Shown here piece by piece: positions 60,634 through 64,000 of a stretch of DNA of 64,000 bases (position 1 is its first letter; the number at the start of each line of letters is the position of its first letter). Source of the DNA: Streptomyces lydicus (lineage in GTDB: Bacteria; Actinomycetota; Actinomycetes; Streptomycetales; Streptomycetaceae); NCBI RefSeq assembly GCF_004125265.1, contig NZ_RDTE01000003.1, positions 5,890,001 to 5,954,000 on the forward strand. The letters are read 5' to 3'. The translations under genes and the position numbers were made by a program. The notes under the pieces are model-generated. The model was given only the letters and a program-made list of their open reading frames with translations. It was not told where the DNA came from and searched no databases.

Positions 60634-63600
60634 ATGAGCAACGACATGCACGGCCCGGGCGCCGAGACGCGCCCCACCCACGAGACAGACCGGATCGCCG
60701 TGATCGGCATGGGCTGCCGGCTCCCCGGCGACACCGACTCGCCCGCGGACCTGTGGCGGCTGCTGGTCGAGGAGCGGGACGCGGTGGGCGAACTGCCCGC
60801 GGAGCGCCGGCGCCTCGTCCCGGAGGACTCCCCGGGCCCGGGAGCGGCCCCGACCCCCCGTCAGGGCGGGTTCCTGCGCGAGGTGACGGGCTTCGACGCC
60901 GCCTTCTTCGGCGTCGCCGGCCGGGAGGCCGACGTCCTGGACCCCCAGCACCGCCTGCTGCTGGAAGTCACCTGGGAGGCCCTGGAACACGCCGGACTGC
61001 CACCGGACCGGATGAACGGCACCCCCACGGCCGTCTTCGCCGGCATCAGCTACAGCGACTACATGGACCGGCTGGCCGGGCAGCCCCAGGAACTGGAGGG
61101 GTCGATCCTGACCAACGGCCATTGCGTGGCGGCCGGCCGGATCTCCTACCTGCTCGGTCTGCAGGGGCCGTGCGTGGCACTGGACACCGCCTGCTCCTCC
61201 TCACTGGTGGCCGTGCACCTGGCACGCCGGGCGCTGATGGCCGGCGAGTGCGACCTCGCGCTCGCCGGCGGCGTCACCCTGAGCTTCCAGCCACGGATCA
61301 CCCGGTCCTTCGCCCGGATGGGCATGCTGTCAAAGGGCGGGCGCTGCCGGACGTTCGACGCCGGCGCCGATGGATTCGTACGGGGCGAGGGCTGCGGCGT
61401 CGTGGTGCTGAAACGTCTCTCCGACGCCGTACGGGACGGTGACCGGGTCCTGGCGGTACTGCGCGGCTCGGCCACCAACCAGGACGGCTCCTCCGAGGGG
61501 CTGGCCGCCCCGTCGGTGACCGCCCAGACGGCCCTCTACCGGGAGGCCCTGGAACAGGCCGGCGTCGACCCGCGGGACGTGGGCATGGTGGAGGCGCACG
61601 GGACGGGCACCCCGGTGGGCGACCCGATCGAGTTCGCCAGCCTCGCCGAGGTCTACGGCAACGGGCCCGGCCGCTGCGCCCTGACGTCGGTGAAGACCAA
61701 CGTGGGGCATCTGGAACCGGCCGCCGGCATCACCGGACTGATCAAGAGCGTGCTGTGCCTGCAACGCGGCACCATCCCCGCGAACCTGCACTTCCGGCGC
61801 TGGAATCCGGCCATCTCCGCGGCCGGCACCCGCTTCTTCGTCCCCACCGAGCTGTCCGCCTGGCCGCTGCGGACGCCCACCCGGCTGGCCGCCGTGTCCT
61901 CCTTCGGCTTCTCGGGCACCAACGCCCACGTCCTGCTGGAACAGGCCCCCGAACGCCCCTCGGCCCCGCAGCAGGACTCCGGGCGGCCGTCCCGGGGCGC
62001 CTGTGATGTCTTCCTGGTGCCGGCCGGCTCCCCCGACGTGCTGCCGGCCGCGGCCACCCGGCTCGCGGACTGGATGGAGGGCGACGGCGCGCACGTCCCG
62101 CTGCGCGACCTCGCCCACACCCTGGCCCTGCGGCGCTGCGCGGGCCACGGCCGGCTGGGCGTGGTGGCCTCCGGACGCTCAGAACTCCTCACGGCCCTGC
62201 GGTCCTTCGCGGCCGGGCAGCGGCATCCGGCGGTCGTCACCGGCGCCGTGGGCGCCGCCGTGGCGCGGCAGCCGGTGTGGGTGTTCTCCGGCCAGGGCTC
62301 CCAGTGGCCCGGCATGGGCCGGCGGCTGCTGAAGACCGAACCGGCCTTCCTCGACGCGCTGACCGAGGTCGACGAGCTCATCAGGGCGCAGAGCGAGGTC
62401 GCCGTCCTCGACGTGGTGCACGGCGGCCGGCCCGTCCACGGATGCGGCACGGTGCAGCCGGTCCTGTTCGCCCTGCAGATCGCCCTCGCCGCGACCTGGC
62501 GCTCGTACGGCGTCGAACCCGCCGCGGTGATCGGGCACTCCATGGGCGAGGTCGCGGCGGCGGTGGTGGCCGGGGCGCTGACCCTGGCCGACGGGGTCCG
62601 GGTGATCTGCCGGCGCTCCGGGCTGCTGAGCGATATCGCGGGCTCCGGCAGCATGCTGAGCGTCGGCCTGGACGCCGACACGGTGCGGGCCGAACTCGCC
62701 GACAGCGCGGCCGGCACCGTATCGGTCGCCGTCCTGTCCGCACCCGACTCCACCGTCGTGGCCGGACGCACCACGGAGGTGAGCCGGCTGGCCGCCGCCT
62801 GGGAGGCCCGCAAGATCCCGGTGTTCCCGATCGCCGTGGACGTCGCCTCGCACTGCCCGCTGGTGGACCCGGTGCTGCCGGCCCTGCGGTCGGCCCTGGC
62901 CGGTCTCGACCCCCGCTCGCCCAAGGTGCCGTTCTACTCGACGGTCGTCGACGCCGGCCGGACGCCGGCCTTCGACGCGGACTACTGGTGCGACAACCTG
63001 CGCCGCCCGGTGCGCTTCGCCGAGGCGGTGGCGGCCGCCGCGGCCGACCGGCACCTGGTCTACACCGAGATCTCGCCGCACCCCGTGGTCACCCACTCCA
63101 TCGAGCGCAGCCTGGCCGGTCTCGTCACCGACCCCGTGGTGCTGCCCACCCTGCGCCGTGAGGAGGACGAGCAGGCCACCTTCCGTACCCAGCTCGCCGC
63201 GCTGCACTGCGCCGCGGTGCCGGTGAACTGGCGGCGCCTCTACGACGACGGCAGCCTCGTCGACGCCCCCACCGTCACCTTCGACCGCCGCCACCACTGG
63301 GCCGACACCACCGCCTCCACCGCCCCGCCCGCACAGGCCGCCGAAGCCCCCCTGGCTCAACTGCCCGGCCGGCACACCGAATTCCCCGGCGACCCCGTAC
63401 GGCACTGCTGGCGCGCCGACGCCGGCACCGGGGCGCTGCCCTGGCTCGGGGACCACCGGGTGCACGGCAACGCGGTCCTCCCCGGGGCGGCGCACTGCGG
63501 GCTGGCGCTCGCGGCCGCCTGCGAGGTCTTCGGCGCAACGCCGCACGAAGTGGAGGTCACCGACGTCCACTTCACCCAGCTGCTGCGGCTGGGCGAGGCC

Positions 63601-64000
63601 ACCGAGGTCTCCACCGCCGTCACCCTGACCGGACCGGACCGGGCGCACTGCGAAATCCTCGCCCGGAACGAGAGCGGCGACTGGGAGGTGCAGGCCGACG
63701 CGGTGCTGCACCGGCTGACCGTACGGCCCGAGCTGCGGCCGAGATCCGTCGACGCGATGGCCCTGCGCCACCCGGTGCCCCTGGAACCGGCCGCCCTCTA
63801 CGAGAGCCTGCGGCAGCGCGGCCTGGAGCACGGCCCGGCGTTCACCGGCGTCCTGGAACTGCACACCGGCCGCCACAACGACAGCTTCTGGGCCAAGGTC
63901 GGGGTGCCGCCCGAGGCCGCCGCTCCCGCCCCCGGCCTGCCGGTCCACCCCGTCCTCCTCGACGTCTGCGCACAGCTCGCCGTGGCGCCCCTGGTCAACG
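60634..64000 (+). CDS. Type I polyketide synthase, KS-AT-DH so far (3' end outside the window)
   Basis: The open frame from ATG 60634 runs 1122 codons to the window end without a stop. Domains in order: KS from about residue 20 (RIAVIGMGCRLPG), Cys187 in DTACSSS, His in EAHGTGTP and in VKTNVGHLEPAAG; AT with Ser636 in IGHSMGEVAAAV and VASH ending at His740 in the specificity region, a methylmalonyl-like or iterative-type pattern rather than HAFH; DH with His941 in GDHRVHGNAVLPG, which fits HxxxGxxxxP. ER, KR and ACP probably follow. No docking or loading domain precedes the KS. The layout and the AT sequence look like single-module reducing PKSs that can act iteratively; this is an inference. 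The GGAGACC ribosome site is weak. Confidence 0.93.
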   Translation, partial: MSNDMHGPGAETRPTHETDRIAVIGMGCRLPGDTDSPADLWRLLVEERDAVGELPAERRRLVPEDSPGPGAAPTPRQGGFLREVTGFDAAFFGVAGREADVLDPQHRLLLEVTWEALEHAGLPPDRMNGTPTAVFAGISYSDYMDRLAGQPQELEGSILTNGHCVAAGRISYLLGLQGPCVALDTACSSSLVAVHLARRALMAGECDLALAGGVTLSFQPRITRSFARMGMLSKGGRCRTFDAGADGFVRGEGCGVVVLKRLSDAVRDGDRVLAVLRGSATNQDGSSEGLAAPSVTAQTALYREALEQAGVDPRDVGMVEAHGTGTPVGDPIEFASLAEVYGNGPGRCALTSVKTNVGHLEPAAGITGLIKSVLCLQRGTIPANLHFRRWNPAISAAGTRFFVPTELSAWPLRTPTRLAAVSSFGFSGTNAHVLLEQAPERPSAPQQDSGRPSRGACDVFLVPAGSPDVLPAAATRLADWMEGDGAHVPLRDLAHTLALRRCAGHGRLGVVASGRSELLTALRSFAAGQRHPAVVTGAVGAAVARQPVWVFSGQGSQWPGMGRRLLKTEPAFLDALTEVDELIRAQSEVAVLDVVHGGRPVHGCGTVQPVLFALQIALAATWRSYGVEPAAVIGHSMGEVAAAVVAGALTLADGVRVICRRSGLLSDIAGSGSMLSVGLDADTVRAELADSAAGTVSVAVLSAPDSTVVAGRTTEVSRLAAAWEARKIPVFPIAVDVASHCPLVDPVLPALRSALAGLDPRSPKVPFYSTVVDAGRTPAFDADYWCDNLRRPVRFAEAVAAAAADRHLVYTEISPHPVVTHSIERSLAGLVTDPVVLPTLRREEDEQATFRTQLAALHCAAVPVNWRRLYDDGSLVDAPTVTFDRRHHWADTTASTAPPAQAAEAPLAQLPGRHTEFPGDPVRHCWRADAGTGALPWLGDHRVHGNAVLPGAAHCGLALAAACEVFGATPHEVEVTDVHFTQLLRLGEATEVSTAVTLTGPDRAHCEILARNESGDWEVQADAVLHRLTVRPELRPRSVDAMALRHPVPLEPAALYESLRQRGLEHGPAFTGVLELHTGRHNDSFWAKVGVPPEAAAPAPGLPVHPVLLDVCAQLAVAPLVN

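Overview
The window is high-GC actinobacterial chromosome, almost certainly Streptomyces. The signs are GC-rich third codon positions throughout, many GTG and TTG starts, Tat and lipoprotein exports, a typical actinobacterial citrate synthase, a MreB paralogue, a type I polyketide synthase and long GC-rich hairpin terminators. I see no rRNA, tRNA, CRISPR array or intact insertion sequence. All calls come from reading the sequence by eye; no database search was run.

Region by region. 1-3.8 kb: a minus-strand operon of a degenerate ABC-type ATPase, a YhgE/Pip membrane protein and a TetR repressor, with a TetR-like operator at its head. 4.0-15 kb: a secreted GH65 glycosidase, a fused full-length ABC exporter, a secreted S37 prolyl aminopeptidase and a Tat-exported GH3 beta-N-acetylhexosaminidase. 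15.4-21.4 kb: a TIM-barrel sugar isomerase, a MarR-GNAT fusion regulator with twin operators, and a coupled three-gene sugar operon (Gfo/Idh/MocA, DUF993, isomerase). 21.7-27.2 kb: RecD2 helicase, citrate synthase, a CsoR-controlled copper chaperone and a DedA-like membrane protein.

27.1-41.9 kb is mainly a myo-inositol catabolic locus. The minus strand carries an iolG-like dehydrogenase, a ketopantoate-reductase-like enzyme, a small HTH protein, a secreted peptidoglycan-binding protein, an MFS sugar/inositol transporter, a second iolG-like gene and an IolE/IolI-like TIM-barrel enzyme. The plus strand carries iolC, a Cgl0159-type aldolase-like gene, iolB, iolD and iolA/mmsA. The divergent promoters between the TIM-barrel gene and iolC share an almost identical 21-bp element ending in TTGACA. 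A decayed LacI-type repressor fragment lies upstream of the first iolG. Together these genes would import inositol, oxidise it to inosose, dehydrate and open the ring, phosphorylate the product, and finish at acetyl-CoA or propionyl-CoA through the IolA semialdehyde dehydrogenase.

42-57.7 kb: a membrane protein, an unusual extracellular hydrolase-ABC ATPase fusion with its permease, a lipoprotein esterase, a FUSC membrane protein, a MreB/Mbl paralogue, an epoxide-hydrolase-like enzyme, a TetR/FAD-monooxygenase divergent pair with twin operators, an IPT/TIG-domain protein and a tyrosine recombinase with altered catalytic positions. 57.7-64 kb: an AT-richer spacer, then the edge of a polyketide cluster: a short possible secreted peptide, a DUF5988 protein, an 11-codon leader overlapping a stand-alone ketosynthase, and a type I PKS (KS-AT-DH so far) that runs off the window.

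A striking general feature is the number of short tandem repeats (units 8-27 bp). Almost every long spacer has one, often starting at a stop codon. Several genes carry matching in-frame repeats.
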